A DNA stretch of 64,000 nucleotides from assembly GCA_950022295.1 (NCBI GenBank), contig OX465595.1:432754270-432818269 (forward strand). Reading direction: 5' to 3'. Below, piece after piece: positions 46,604 through 57,700 of this stretch. The notes beneath the pieces are model-generated. The model saw only the letters and a list, made by a program, of their open reading frames with translations, ran no database searches and was not told where the DNA came from. The stretch is from Bromus sterilis. Taxonomy: Eukaryota > Streptophyta > Magnoliopsida > Poales > Poaceae. The first letter of the stretch is position 1, and each line of letters starts with the position of its first letter. A program made the position numbers and the translations under genes.

Positions 46604-47065
46604 TCATTCTTGTTGTTGTTGATTCTTCAAATCTTTGATGACAAGACGAAGGGTTTGGTTTTCCTTCTCCAAGATCTCCACTTGCACCTTTAGTACACGG
46701 AAATCTTCACACAGTTGATTGGTGATGCGGTAAGCTTCGGAGATGGTAGAAATCGTACGTTGATCTTCAAGTGTAGGGGCCATTCTTGAAAGGTTAAGAG
46801 AAAGATCATAATAAGGTTGGACACTCACCACCATGATGGGGTTGCTTTATCTTCCTCCTTGTGTTGATGGACCCCCTGGTTGTTGGGAGGTGATAATCTT
46901 GAATTCTTTCCTCACGGAACGCTCCATCTCCGCTCGCCTTGCAGCGATTTCTTCTTCTGTGCCCCAATCTATGTATTTCCCTTGGTTGAGATCTTTCTGA
47001 ACTTCACGTAGAAGTCGTCCCATGAAGTCCTCTCCACTTGAGCCAAAAGAAGACATCTCTAACAA
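46604..47065 (-). pseudogene. Athila-C accessory ORF (unknown function), one in-frame stop
   Basis: A minus-strand frame lies downstream of pol. The first part (47065-46847) reads MLEMSSFGSSGEDFM, then an acidic and basic helix-rich segment with KYIDWGTEEEIAARRAEMER, and ends GGPSTQGGR followed by TAA. In the same frame after the stop (46834-46604) come SNLSRMAPTLEDQRTI-like sequence and a coiled coil with EILEKENQTLRLVIKDL, ending in a short Gln run. The shared frame shows one original ORF of about 150 codons with a nonsense mutation. Athila elements often have an extra, envelope-like ORF after pol, but this protein has no signal peptide or membrane segment, so I do not call it envelope. The coiled coil suggests a self-associating or nucleic-acid-binding accessory factor, which is inference. 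Confidence 0.6.
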
Positions 47066-47395
47066 TAGCTTTTTACCCTGGCAGAAACAGACTGAAGAGA
47101 AAACACACGAAATCGCGAGATACGTTGCCGGAACGATCCGGGTGAATATATAGCAAAAATTTCTTCAACAAAAGGAAGGTAACGAGCCAAAGTGGGGTAG
47201 GAGACGGACTCCTGGGTGCCCAGGCGGCCTCCCAGCGCGGCCAGGGGGTAGGGCGCGCCAGGGGGGCGCTTGGGCCCCCTGGAGCTCGTCTCCGGCTCCA
47301 CTTAGGCCTCGAATTTTCCTAATTTTGCAAAAACTCATAATATGGAACTTTTATGGCGGTTCGCGATGTTTCCTTACCGTAATACATACCTTTTC
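47066..47395 (-). promoter_or_regulatory. GC-rich promoter-like region before the accessory ORF
   Basis: A GC-rich island (about 47210-47305) sits between AT-rich pol and the accessory ORF. On the minus strand it is followed by TATATATT (47145-47152), then 79 bases to the ATG at 47065. The order GC-rich block, TATA, leader, ATG resembles the promoter part of the LTRs. The minus-strand frame at 47059-47301 is probably not translated. Confidence 0.4.
47145..47152 (-). promoter_or_regulatory. Candidate internal TATA box of Athila-C
   Basis: TATATATT on the minus strand, 79 bases upstream of the accessory ORF ATG and outside any LTR. It could drive a subgenomic RNA. Confidence 0.4.
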
Positions 47396-50300
47396 TTATT
47401 CTGCTTCCGTCGGTGTCTGAAACAGGGCTGCAACATGTTCTTCATGAGTTGTTGTGCGTATTATATTTACATCAACATTGACGGGATCTACCGCCATGTA
47501 ATGCTTGAGTCTTTGCCCATTCACAACTTGAGGTTTGGTTCCTTCAAAATTGTTAATCTTAATTGCACCAGACCGGTAGACTTCTTCGATATGAAATGGC
47601 CCTTCCCAGCTGGAAAGTAGTTTACCTGGAGAAAACCTGAAACGGGATCTAAACAATAAAACTTTATCACCAACATTAAATTCACGTTTCAGAATCCTCC
47701 TATCATGCCACTTCTTTACCTTTTCCTTGAACATTTTAGCGCTCTCGTAAGCTTCACTTCTCCACTCATCTAGAGAAGTCAAGTTCATGAGACGCTTTTC
47801 ACTAGCTAACTTTGGGTCAGCATTAAGCTCTCTAACAGCCCAGAAAGCTTTGTGTTCTAACTCTAATGGCAAATGGCAAGCCTTGCCATAGACCATTTTA
47901 TAGGGATACATGCCCATGGGGTTTTTGTAAGCAGTTCTATACGCCGACAAAGAATCTCCTAACTTGCTTGACCAGTCTTTCCTATTTCTGTTAACTGTCT
48001 TTTGCAAGATCAACTTGATCTCTCTATTGGTGAGCTCAACTTGCCCACTAGTTTGAGGATGGTACGGTGACGCAATTCTATGATTGACATCGTACTTGGC
48101 TAAAGATTTTCTAAAAGCTCCATGCGTGAAGTGTGATCCTCCAAACCTAGGGAAAATTACATCTTTGAGCATTTTCAAAGATGTTTTGTGATCAGCACTC
48201 TCAGTGGGGATTGCTTCAACCCACTTGGTCACATAATCAACAGAAACTAATATATGAGTGTACTTGTGCGAAGAAGGAAAAGGACCCATAAAATCAAAAC
48301 CCCAGCAATCAAAAGGATCAATCACTAGTGAGTAATTCATAGGCATCTCATTCCTCCTACTAATATTACCAACTCTCTGACATTTATCACAGGCTAAAAC
48401 ATAATTTCTAGCATCTTTAAAGAGAGTAGGCCAATAAAAATCTGATTGGAGAACCTTATGTGCGATCCTCTCACCAGCGTGATGTCCTCCATAGGGACTA
48501 TCGTGACATTGCTTGAGAATGTCCTTCTGCTCGTGTTCCGGTACGCATATTCTCACGATCCCGTCTGGACCTTCTTTGAAAAGATGAGGGTCATCCCAAA
48601 AGTAATGCCTCCAATCATGGAAGAACTTCTTCCTTTGCTGAAATGTTAAACCTGGAGGCAAATACTTTGCAACGATAAAATTCGCATAATCTGCAAACCA
48701 AGGATCGGAAAGAGATTGTACTTTAACAACGGAAAATTGTTCGTCTGGAAAACTGTCGTTGACTGGGATGGGATCATGCGGTATATCTTCCATCCTTGAA
48801 AGATTGTCCGCTGCAGGGTTGTCTTCTCCTTTTTTATCAACAATCTGCAAATCAAATTCTTGAAGGAGAAGTACCCATCTGATGAGCCTTGGTTTGGCAT
48901 CCATCTTCGTCATAAGATACTTAATGGCAGCATGGTCAGTATGAATAATAACTTTAGAATCAACAATATACTGCCTAAACTTATCACAAGAAAACACTAC
49001 TGCTAAGAATTCCTTCTCAGTAGTAGCATAATTCTTTTGAGCACTATCAAGGGTCTTACTAGCATAATAAATAACATTCAACTTTTTGTCAACCCTTTGT
49101 CCTAAAACATATCCAACAGCCAAATCACTAGCATCACACATAATTTCAAAGGGAAAATTCCAGTCAGGCGGTTGTACTATAGGAGCGGTTATTAAAGCGT
49201 TCTTAAGAACTTTGAAAGCCTCCTTACAATCTTCATCAAATACAGAAGGAACATCTTTCTGGAGAAGATTAGTGAGGGGTCTCGAGGTCTTAGAAAAGTC
49301 TTTAATAAATCTTCTATAGAAACCAGCATGACCGAGAAAACTACGAATACCTTTAATGTCCCTTGGATAGGGCATCTTTTTGATAGCTTCAATCTTCGCC
49401 TTGTCCACTTCCATTCCCCTTTCGGAAATCTTGTGGCCAAGCACGATCCCTTCGTTAACCATGAAGTGGCACTTTTCCCAGTTTAGAACTAAGTTTGTAT
49501 CCTCGCATCTCTGCAAAACTTTATTAAGATTGTGGAGACAGTGGTCAAAGGAAGTTCCATAGACGGACAAATCGTCCATGAAGACTTCCACAATCTCCTC
49601 ACAGAAACCATGAAATATTGCAGACGTACATCTCTGAAAAGTAGCAGGTGCATTGCATAAACCAAAAGGCATACGCCTATAAGCATAAGTACCATAAGGA
49701 CAAGTGAAAGTGGTCTTCACTTCATCGGCGGTGTTAACATGAATTTGAGAGAAGCCAGAGTACCCGTCAAGATAGCAGAAGTGGGTGTTTTTGGACAGCC
49801 TCTCAAGCATCTGATCAATAAAGGGCAGCGGGTAGTGGTCCTTCCTGGTTGCCTTGTTCAGCTTCCTGTAATCAATCCACATTCTATATACAATAATAAT
49901 TCTCTGAGCTATTAGTTCATTCTTATCATTAGGGACTACAGTTGTCCCTCCTTTCTTAGGAACACAATGAACTAGACTTACCCACTTACTATCAGCTATA
50001 GGTTAGATAATACCCGCGGCTAGAAGCTTGAGGATTTCGGTCCTCACAACATCCATCATCTTTGGGTTCAACCGTCGTTGATGGTCAACAACAGGTTTAG
50101 CATCGGGCTCGAGGTTGATAGTATGTTGACAGATAGAAGGACTAATTCCTTAAGGTCATCAAGGGTATAGCTAATTGCACCTCGGTGTTTACGGAGTGTC
50201 TCCAATAATCTCTCTTCTTCATATCCTGAAAGGTTAGAATTGATAATAACAGGATATACTTTCTTTTCATCTAAATAAGCATACTTTAGCGTATCGGGGA

Positions 50301-50582
50301 AAGGTTTGAGATCAAACACCGGGTCTTCTTTTGGTTTGGATAAAATTCCTAAAGGTTCAACCGGGAGGTTGTGCTTCAGGATAGCAGGTTGTCTCAAGAA
50401 GATTTCATCAATTACATTTCTTTCCTGCATACGAGTATCATTCTCGTGGTCCTTCATGTATTGCTGCAAAGGATCATTAGGGGGAATAGCAATAAAAGCA
50501 ATACTTTCAATAATTTTATCATCACTAGGTAATTCGGTACCGCGAGGCTGCTTGGAAATCTTAGAAAAGTTAAATTCATATG
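47396..50582 (-). pseudogene. Athila-C pol: protease end, reverse transcriptase, RNase H, integrase
   Basis: The longest open part is 828 codons from 49882. From there the RT active site FMDD is at residues 101-104 (about 49582-49571). RNase H has CDASD near 249-253 and TDHAAIKYL near 315-323. The integrase zinc finger has His at 460 and 467/468 and CDKC at 498-501. The first catalytic Asp is at about 530 (WGFDFMGP) and the catalytic Glu at 616 (SGQVELTNRE). The second catalytic Asp is missing: at residues 581-582 (48137-48142) the sequence jumps from PRFG to GSHF, a loss of about nine residues. Upstream of 49882 the frame is open to a TAA at 50003-50005, and a one-base shift lies near 50150. 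50068-50582 carries the linker between protease and RT. There is no chromodomain. It is cut at 50583 by the Tekay element. Confidence 0.9.
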
Positions 50583-50587
50583 GCTCA

Positions 50588-53500
50588 TGTCAGAACCCCA
50601 ACTAGGGTAAGTGCTAGGGCTTGTTTGACCCTTTTGCATCATGAAAAATTCAAAAAGAAATTCAAAAATGGGGAAGCAGAAAGCCCTGAGAAATTATTTG
50701 AAATAGCCAGATAAAAACTTTTTCCAAAAATCTTTTGAATGTTTGGAAAATTCCTATAAATGATGCTGATCATTTTAAAAGTGGTTTGGGTATTTTCTCA
50801 TACTCATGGAATTTTCTAATATTCAAATAGTGCTATGGAAATTAAAGTTTACCCCTATTTGAATTGAATATCAAATTTATTGAATTTCAAAAATGTCCAA
50901 ATTATTTATGTGACTAACTACTGGTCACCTAGTAGTTATAAAAGTATTTGGACATTTATTAAAAATGCCTAGCTATTTTAAATCTAGGCAAAACAAATGA
51001 AACAGAAAAACTAAAAAGAAAAAGAAAGGGGTACGCTTACCTCACGCCCAGGGGCGGAGCCCACCTCTTCCAGCCGGCCCAGCCCAGCTGCCTCCTCCTG
51101 TCGTCTTCCTCCCCGGCGCCCGAAGCAGCTCGGTGGCGAGCCGAGTGCCGTTGACGTCACCGAGGCCCTCTGGAGCCTCCTCTTCTTCCCCCAGGACGCC
51201 ATGCAGTCGCCCAGAAGCCGCCCGCACCTTCCCCTCTCTCCCTAGCTCATCTCCTTCCCTCTCTCGCCGGATTCCGCGAGTAGCCGAAGCCACGCCGGAG
51301 CGCCGCCACCGCGTACTCGTGGCCAGCGACCCCCTCCCGGCGAGCTGATCTGTCCAGTAGACGCCCCGAGGTCGCCTTCATCGCGCGCAGCCATCAATTT
51401 CGCCGATTTGCCGCCGGCCGCCGTGGACCCCGTCGAGAAGTACACCGCCACCGCGCCCTCCCAACTCTCGCCGTCGACGCCGTTGCATCCGGGGTGAGCC
51501 CCTCGTTGTTTTCCCCCTTCTCCCGCTCTCCCCCGTGCCCCGTGCCCGTTTTCCCTCTTCCGCAGTCGCCGGCCGTCGCGGGAGCTCGACGTCGGCCTCG
51601 CTCCGGTGCCTCCCGAGGTCGCCCGCCTGCTCCCGAAGACCCGCACGAGCGAGGGTTTCCTCCCAGTACTCTCCCAGTGCCAATCCGTGGCCGGGAGGCC
51701 CTCTCCGGCGAGGCGCCGCAGCATGCACAGCCGCCGGCGGTTAGCCGTCGGCCGTTTAGTGCTAATCACCCAGTTAAACCCCCCCGAGTCCATGACATGT
51801 GGGCTCCAGGCCACCCCTAACCACTGTTAGTTTAAACTAACAGAGGGGATTAACCCCCTGAGGCTGACAGAGGGGCCCCACCAGTCAGAAGCCCCGTGAC
51901 ATCACCCTGGCATCATGATGACGCAATAAGTCAAATTCCAGAAAAGTAGAAATGAATTTAAAGAAATCAGAAAAATCCAGAAAATAGCCAAAACTTCAAT
52001 AAATCATAGAAAATTCATATTAACTCCAAATTGGACAAATAATATATGAAAAATGATCAGCATAAAATTCTCTACCCAAATATGCAACTTTCAACCATGT
52101 TTGAGTTGATTTTAAAATGGTTCCAGTAGCTTTTGCTATTTGGTTTAAATGGAATTAATTCAAATTTAATTCAAATCCAATTCAAATTTTAACCATTGCA
52201 ATGCACATATGATCACTTGTACTTCAGAAGCTTATCCCACACATGATGACATGGTATACAATGATCAAACATTAGCAAATGCAAGATGACCTAATTTGAA
52301 TAATATTTGGAGTTTGATTTTGAATTAACTTTTCAAATCAACTTCAATTAACATGTGGCAAATTGAACCTAGATCAAACCAATACCTTTCACATCATGTG
52401 ACAACTTAAACATGTGCTTGTGCATTCTATTACATTGTTGTCCCCCTTTATTGATGTTTGTGCCGGTAACAGCTTTTCCGAGACGGTGATCACCCCCGAA
52501 GAAGAAGACCACCATTAAGACCCGTGTATCGTCAGCAAGGAAAGCAAACCCCATTGATCATGTCTATAAAATCATATTTCCCTCTCAGTCTCGCTTATGC
52601 ATGTTTAGGAGATCACCGAGACACGTTCTTTCGCATAGTTGAACCCATTCCGATGCATGACCTATCATTCTGTCACCGTATTAAGCAAACCACAATCCTA
52701 GCAGATTTAGGAGTTGAATGATGAGCATGTGGCCCCTACAACTGTTACTGCTTTTGCTGCTTAGTGATACAATGAGGATGTTTTGACTGTGATTCGGGAT
52801 GGAATGAACACAGTGGTGTTGATGAAAGTGAAACGTGTTGGTGAATCCACCTAAGCAAAGGTGAACGATGAGAGGCTGTGTAGGAGTACACAGTGGGTTG
52901 TCTCGTTGAACACTGCCCTAGGCCCCGAGTTCCTGTTTTGTGATCCAAAACAAAGAGTATGACCACATGTAGGTTTTTATGGGAGCCCCGTTTGGCCTCT
53001 TTACGTACCCGATCCGGTCCAGGAGTCACAATAGATTCGGGCTTTCCATTTGGCATATGCATAGAAAAAGTATGAAGAAAAGGTTGCATCATCCTAGATA
53101 TGTGGGTGGACTTGTGAGGCAGCGAAACCATCTGGCAGAGGTGGCGTCTCGGTCCCTTACATTATCTGAGTCCGTTTCGTGGAACCGGCCGGACTCTCGA
53201 GCGGTGCCAAACTCAGGTAGTCGACTCCTGGATTAGAGAAGGTGATGTGAGGTTAGTGCCTTGGTTTCATCCACGTCCGACATCCGCTTGAAGGATGCCA
53301 AGAACGAGGCGATAAGTGATGACACGCGTGTGAAGATGTACACCCCTGCAGGGTTAATGAACTATTCGAATAGCCGTGTCCGCGGTTATGGACTACATGG
53401 AAACCTCTACTTGATCATAGATAACTTGAATGGAAACTTATAAAACTCGCAAGATAAGCGTGAGTGCTATGGTGTGCCTCCTCGTGGGAATGTCGAGGAA

Positions 53501-54243
53501 GTAACCATAGTGGTGTGTTGATTGGAGATGTAGTGGACTCGTGTACGCTTCTTACCTCAAAGTCTGGTACTCGTAGTACAGGTTTAGCCAAGTCAAAGCT
53601 GGCACTTCTGCATGTTGAACCCCACCTCCTTTACCTTGATACTTGAGCATGAGTAGTATAGATCTGATGTAAGTCTTGCTGAGTACGACTTTGTACTCAC
53701 GTTTGCTTATTCTATGTTTTAGATAAGAAACCGGACCCCGATGGAGTCATCAACCTGAAGCTCGACGTTGACTAAGTTAGCATAGTCCCAGACAGCAGTC
53801 TGGTCCCTCATGGAAGGGCATGTTTGTTTACAAGGCTTCTCTAAGCCATTTGTTAAACTTGTCTGTACTCAGACCTAATTTGCTTCCGTTGTATGATGTA
53901 ATGTTGATCACTTTGTTGTATGATCGAGCCCGCCCTAGACCCCGACTAAGTGATCGGGCTGGAGTAAGTATATGTAAGATTTAGGATTCAATCGATAACA
54001 TGGTTGAGGCGACTTGTCTATGAGTATGGGATTCACCACCCATAAGCATTTAGACTTGTGAGCGGACGATGAGGACCCATCTCAATTGATCATCCGGCCT
54101 GAATGGGATGCCCCTCACGTTCGATGCTTACCGAGAACGTTATGTGCTTGGCCATGTCTTCTTAGACAAGTGGGTACGATTCTCGGCTCTCCATGTGATT
54201 GCATCGAGACTGGAATTACATACGCTAACCCCGGGTCCCGACA
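50588..54243 (+). repeat. 5' LTR of the Tekay element
   Basis: TGTCAGAACCCC...GGGTCCCGACA. GC-rich block at about 51040-51800. Two deletions relative to the 3' LTR: about 32 bases near 51399 and 249 bases at 53909-53911. The larger one removes the last hairpins and the AATAAA. Confidence 0.95.
53344..53911 (+). other. Hairpin-rich domain of Tekay LTR, 5' LTR copy, truncated
   Basis: Palindromes: CCCTGCAGGG 53344-53353, CTATTCGAATAG 53362-53373, CCGCGG 53380-53385. Hairpins: CTATGG/CCATAG 53467-53510; GAGTAC/GTACTC 53681-53698; CCAGAC/GTCTGG 53788-53803; CCCT/AGGG 53805-53818; GGCTT/AAGCC 53834-53847; GTCTG/CAGAC 53861-53874. The GATCACAT hairpin is cut in its left arm by the deletion, and the later ones are gone. 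Confidence 0.7.
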
Positions 54244-54246
54244 GAC

Positions 54247-54259
54247 TTGGTATCAGAGA
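54247..54259 (+). other. Primer binding site of the Tekay element
   Basis: TTGGTATCAGAGA begins 3 bases after the 5' LTR and fits an initiator-methionine tRNA. Confidence 0.88.
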
Positions 54260-54713
54260 AGGACTGTCTGTAGGCTTATCACACCCTTGGTCGAAGTCGA
54301 GTCTAGCATTCTATAGTTATATAGTTACTTTGGGTATAAGGGAATAACGTAAGGCTTCTTTTTCTCCTTATCCTCATCGATCTGAGTTTTGGGTCACCTT
54401 ATCCTTTCTACGGATTGATAGGACTAGGCTCATCTATGTCTTTACTAGAACATCTCGTTGTTTGCCTCCTTGTAGCCGTAGGACAGTTGTGGTCGTCCAG
54501 ACTCATCGTTCTGTTGAGTTCCTTGAAGAAGTTCTGTCCAAATTCTTCGAGGTTGTTTCATTTTCCATCCCGGTGTAGCCGTTATGCTGCCGGATTTGTT
54601 CCAAGTTTCTATGAATCATTGCCTTCGCATTATAATCTTTCCGCCTTCATCATGTCTTGTTATCCTTGAATCCATCATTCAACCTGTTATATTGTTGATT
54701 TTTATCACACAGG
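54260..54713 (+). other. Tekay leader, no gene seen
   Basis: About 450 bases between primer site and gag ATG. Several short frames, none recognisable. Confidence 0.6.
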
Positions 54714-57700
54714 ATGTCAGGTGGAACTCGTAGTGCTGTTCGTCGGAATCGAGACCGTGTTCGGAATCGAAATGATGATGAACCCCTACCACCGCCTTCT
54801 GCGGCGGAAATCATGATGGAAGCTGAGAAGAATCAACGTGATCAAACACGCCTTCTGGAGCTCATCGAGCAGAATACCTCACGTCATTGCAATGTGGTTG
54901 TGAGCATTCAGGACTTCATCCTCCTCAAGCCACCGGTATTCCGATGTTCTTCTGAGCCCCTTGAAGCTGATTTATTGGCTCCGTTCCATCGAGCGTAAGC
55001 TTGATACTGCACATGTTGCTCCCAATGATCGAGTTGTTTTCGCGGTATACTTCCTGGAAGGTGCTGCTCTTCAATGGTGGGAGAACTATGTTGCTATGCA
55101 GCCAGATAGTCACGTAGTGACTTGGCAGGAGTTCTGTGTTGCCTTTCGAGGGTACCACATTCTGGATGAGTTGATGGAGCGCAAGAAGGAAGAGTTCTGC
55201 AATCTCACTCAAGGAGAGATGTCCATCCATGAGTATGTGAGAGAGTTCAACCGTCTTGCTCGGTGTGCCCAAGATGAGATCACCACCGATGCCAGAAAGC
55301 AGGCAAGGTTCCGTAAGGGACTTAGCCCCATCCTTCGTCATGATCTCAACCTCCTTGATTTTGCCACCTTTGAGGAATTATTCAACCGATCCTTCAGAGC
55401 TGAGCATGGCAATGAAGTGTTCGAAGAGTCCCGTAAGCATGCTCTTGAGCTTGCTCCTTCTTCAAGTTCAGCCCCTCAGAAACGCCGAATTTGGATTCCA
55501 ACTAGAGCCATACCTCAAAACCTTCTCCAGAGGCCATCACCAAATATATGCCATCCACCCCAACACATTATTCCACCCCGGAATGATGGTGTGCAACCAA
55601 GTAATCCCACTCCCAACATTTCAGACAGGGTATGCTTTAAGTGTGGTCTTCCAGGCCATTACTATCGTCAATGCCCTCAGGTCTTGATGGCACCACGTCA
55701 TTCTCGACCCAAACCTCCAAAGAAATCATCCACCAAAGCCATCCCAGCAAAGCTTTTAGTCACAAGTAGTGGTTGTGTGACCCAAATCTCAGTTGAGGAA
55801 ACCACTGATGCTTCTGACGTCATTCTTGGCACACTCCCAGTCAATCATGTCCCCGCCTCCATTCTTTTCGATCCAGGAGCTTCTCATTCATTCATGTCGG
55901 AGATTTATGCACTTCGTCATTGATTTTCTTTTGAAGAAATGTTTTCTCCAATGATCATTCAAACTCCTGGTTCAAAGTGGCAAACTAATAGAGTAAGCCA
56001 TGGCAATCAAATTGCAATTGAGGGTCTAGTATTCCTTGCTTCACTTATAGCCCTCAAGTCTTCGGACATTGATGTCATCCTAGGAATGGATTGGTTATCA
56101 AGGCAGAATGCTTTCCTTGATTGTAAAACCAAATCAGTCAAACTCACCCACCCTTCAGGCCAGACCATTGACTACACATCACCCAGCTCTAGAATCCAGA
56201 TTCATACTTTGAATGTCCTTCCCCTTCCAGACCTTGAAGATGTTCCGGTGGTTCGTGACTTCCCGGATGTCTTTCCTGAAGAGCTGCCGGGAATGCCACC
56301 CGACAGGTGTGTAGAATTCATAGTTGATCTTATACCAGGCACAGCCCCAATTTCCAGACGCCCATATAGAATGGCCCCACATGAGTTAGCTGAGCTAAAA
56401 ACCCAACTTGATGCTTCGTTGGCAAAAGGCTTCATCTGCCCTAGCTCATCGCCATGGGGTTGCCCCGTTCTGTTCGTAACGAAGAAAGATGGAACAGAAA
56501 GGATGTGCGTAGACTATCGTCCGCTAAATCTAGCGACGATAAAGAACAAGTACCCACTGCCCAGGATCAATGATCTTTATGATCAACTTGCAGGATCCTT
56601 TGTCTTCTCCAAGATGGATTTGAGATTAGGCTATCATCAAATCAAAATCCGAAACGAGGACATTCCCAAAACGGCTTTCACTACTCGTTATGGTCTTTAC
56701 GAGTATACCGTCATGTCCTTTGGTCTAACCAATGCCCCCGCCACATTCTCGCGCTTAATGAATTCGATCTTCATGGAGTACCTAGATAAATTTTTTGTGG
56801 TTTATCTTGATGACATTCTCATCTACTCGAAGAACGAAGAAGAGCACGCAGAACACCTTAGGTTGGTATTGATGAAACTTAGAGAGCACCGCCTTTATGC
56901 TAAGTTCTCCAAGTGTGAATTTTGGCTACCAGAAGTGACCTACTTAGGCCACGTGATTTCTGCGAAAGGTGTTGCAGTCAATCCCGAGAGAGTTCAGGCC
57001 GTCCTTGACTGGACTCCACCTGAATCGGTTAAGCAAGTTAGGAGTTTTCTTGGCTTAGCAAGCTATTGCCGCCGCTTCGTCGAGAACTTTTCTAAAATTT
57101 CAAAGCCTCTTACTGAACTCCTCAAGAAAGATAAGAAATTCCAATGGACCCCCAAGTGCGAGGAAAGCTTTCAAGAGCTAAAAAGAAGATTGACTTCTGC
57201 ACCCGTACTTGCACCTCCAGACACAAAAAGGGATTTCGAGATCTATTGTGATGCTTCACGGCAAGGGTTAGGATGCATACTTATGCAAGATCGACATGTG
57301 GTAGCTTATGCTTCACGCCAGTTGCGGCCACATGAAGAGAACTATCCAACCCATGATCTTGAACTCGCTGCCGTAGTTCATGCCCTGAAGACTTGGCGAC
57401 ATTACCTCCTTGGTAATCATTGTGAGATCTATTCCGATCACCAAAGCCTCAAATACATATTCACCCAGCCAGATCTTAACCTCAGGCAAAGACGCTGGAT
57501 AGAGTTGATAAAAGATTATGACTTAGGAATTTCTTACACACCAGGCAAGGCCAATGTCATGGCTGATGCACTAAGTCGTAAGTCGTATTGTAACAACCTC
57601 ATGTTACAACAGTATCAACCACTTCTTCATGAGGAATTTCGAAAGATCAATCTCGAGATTGTTCCTCGTGGATATCTTTTCAACTTGGTGGCGAAACCAA

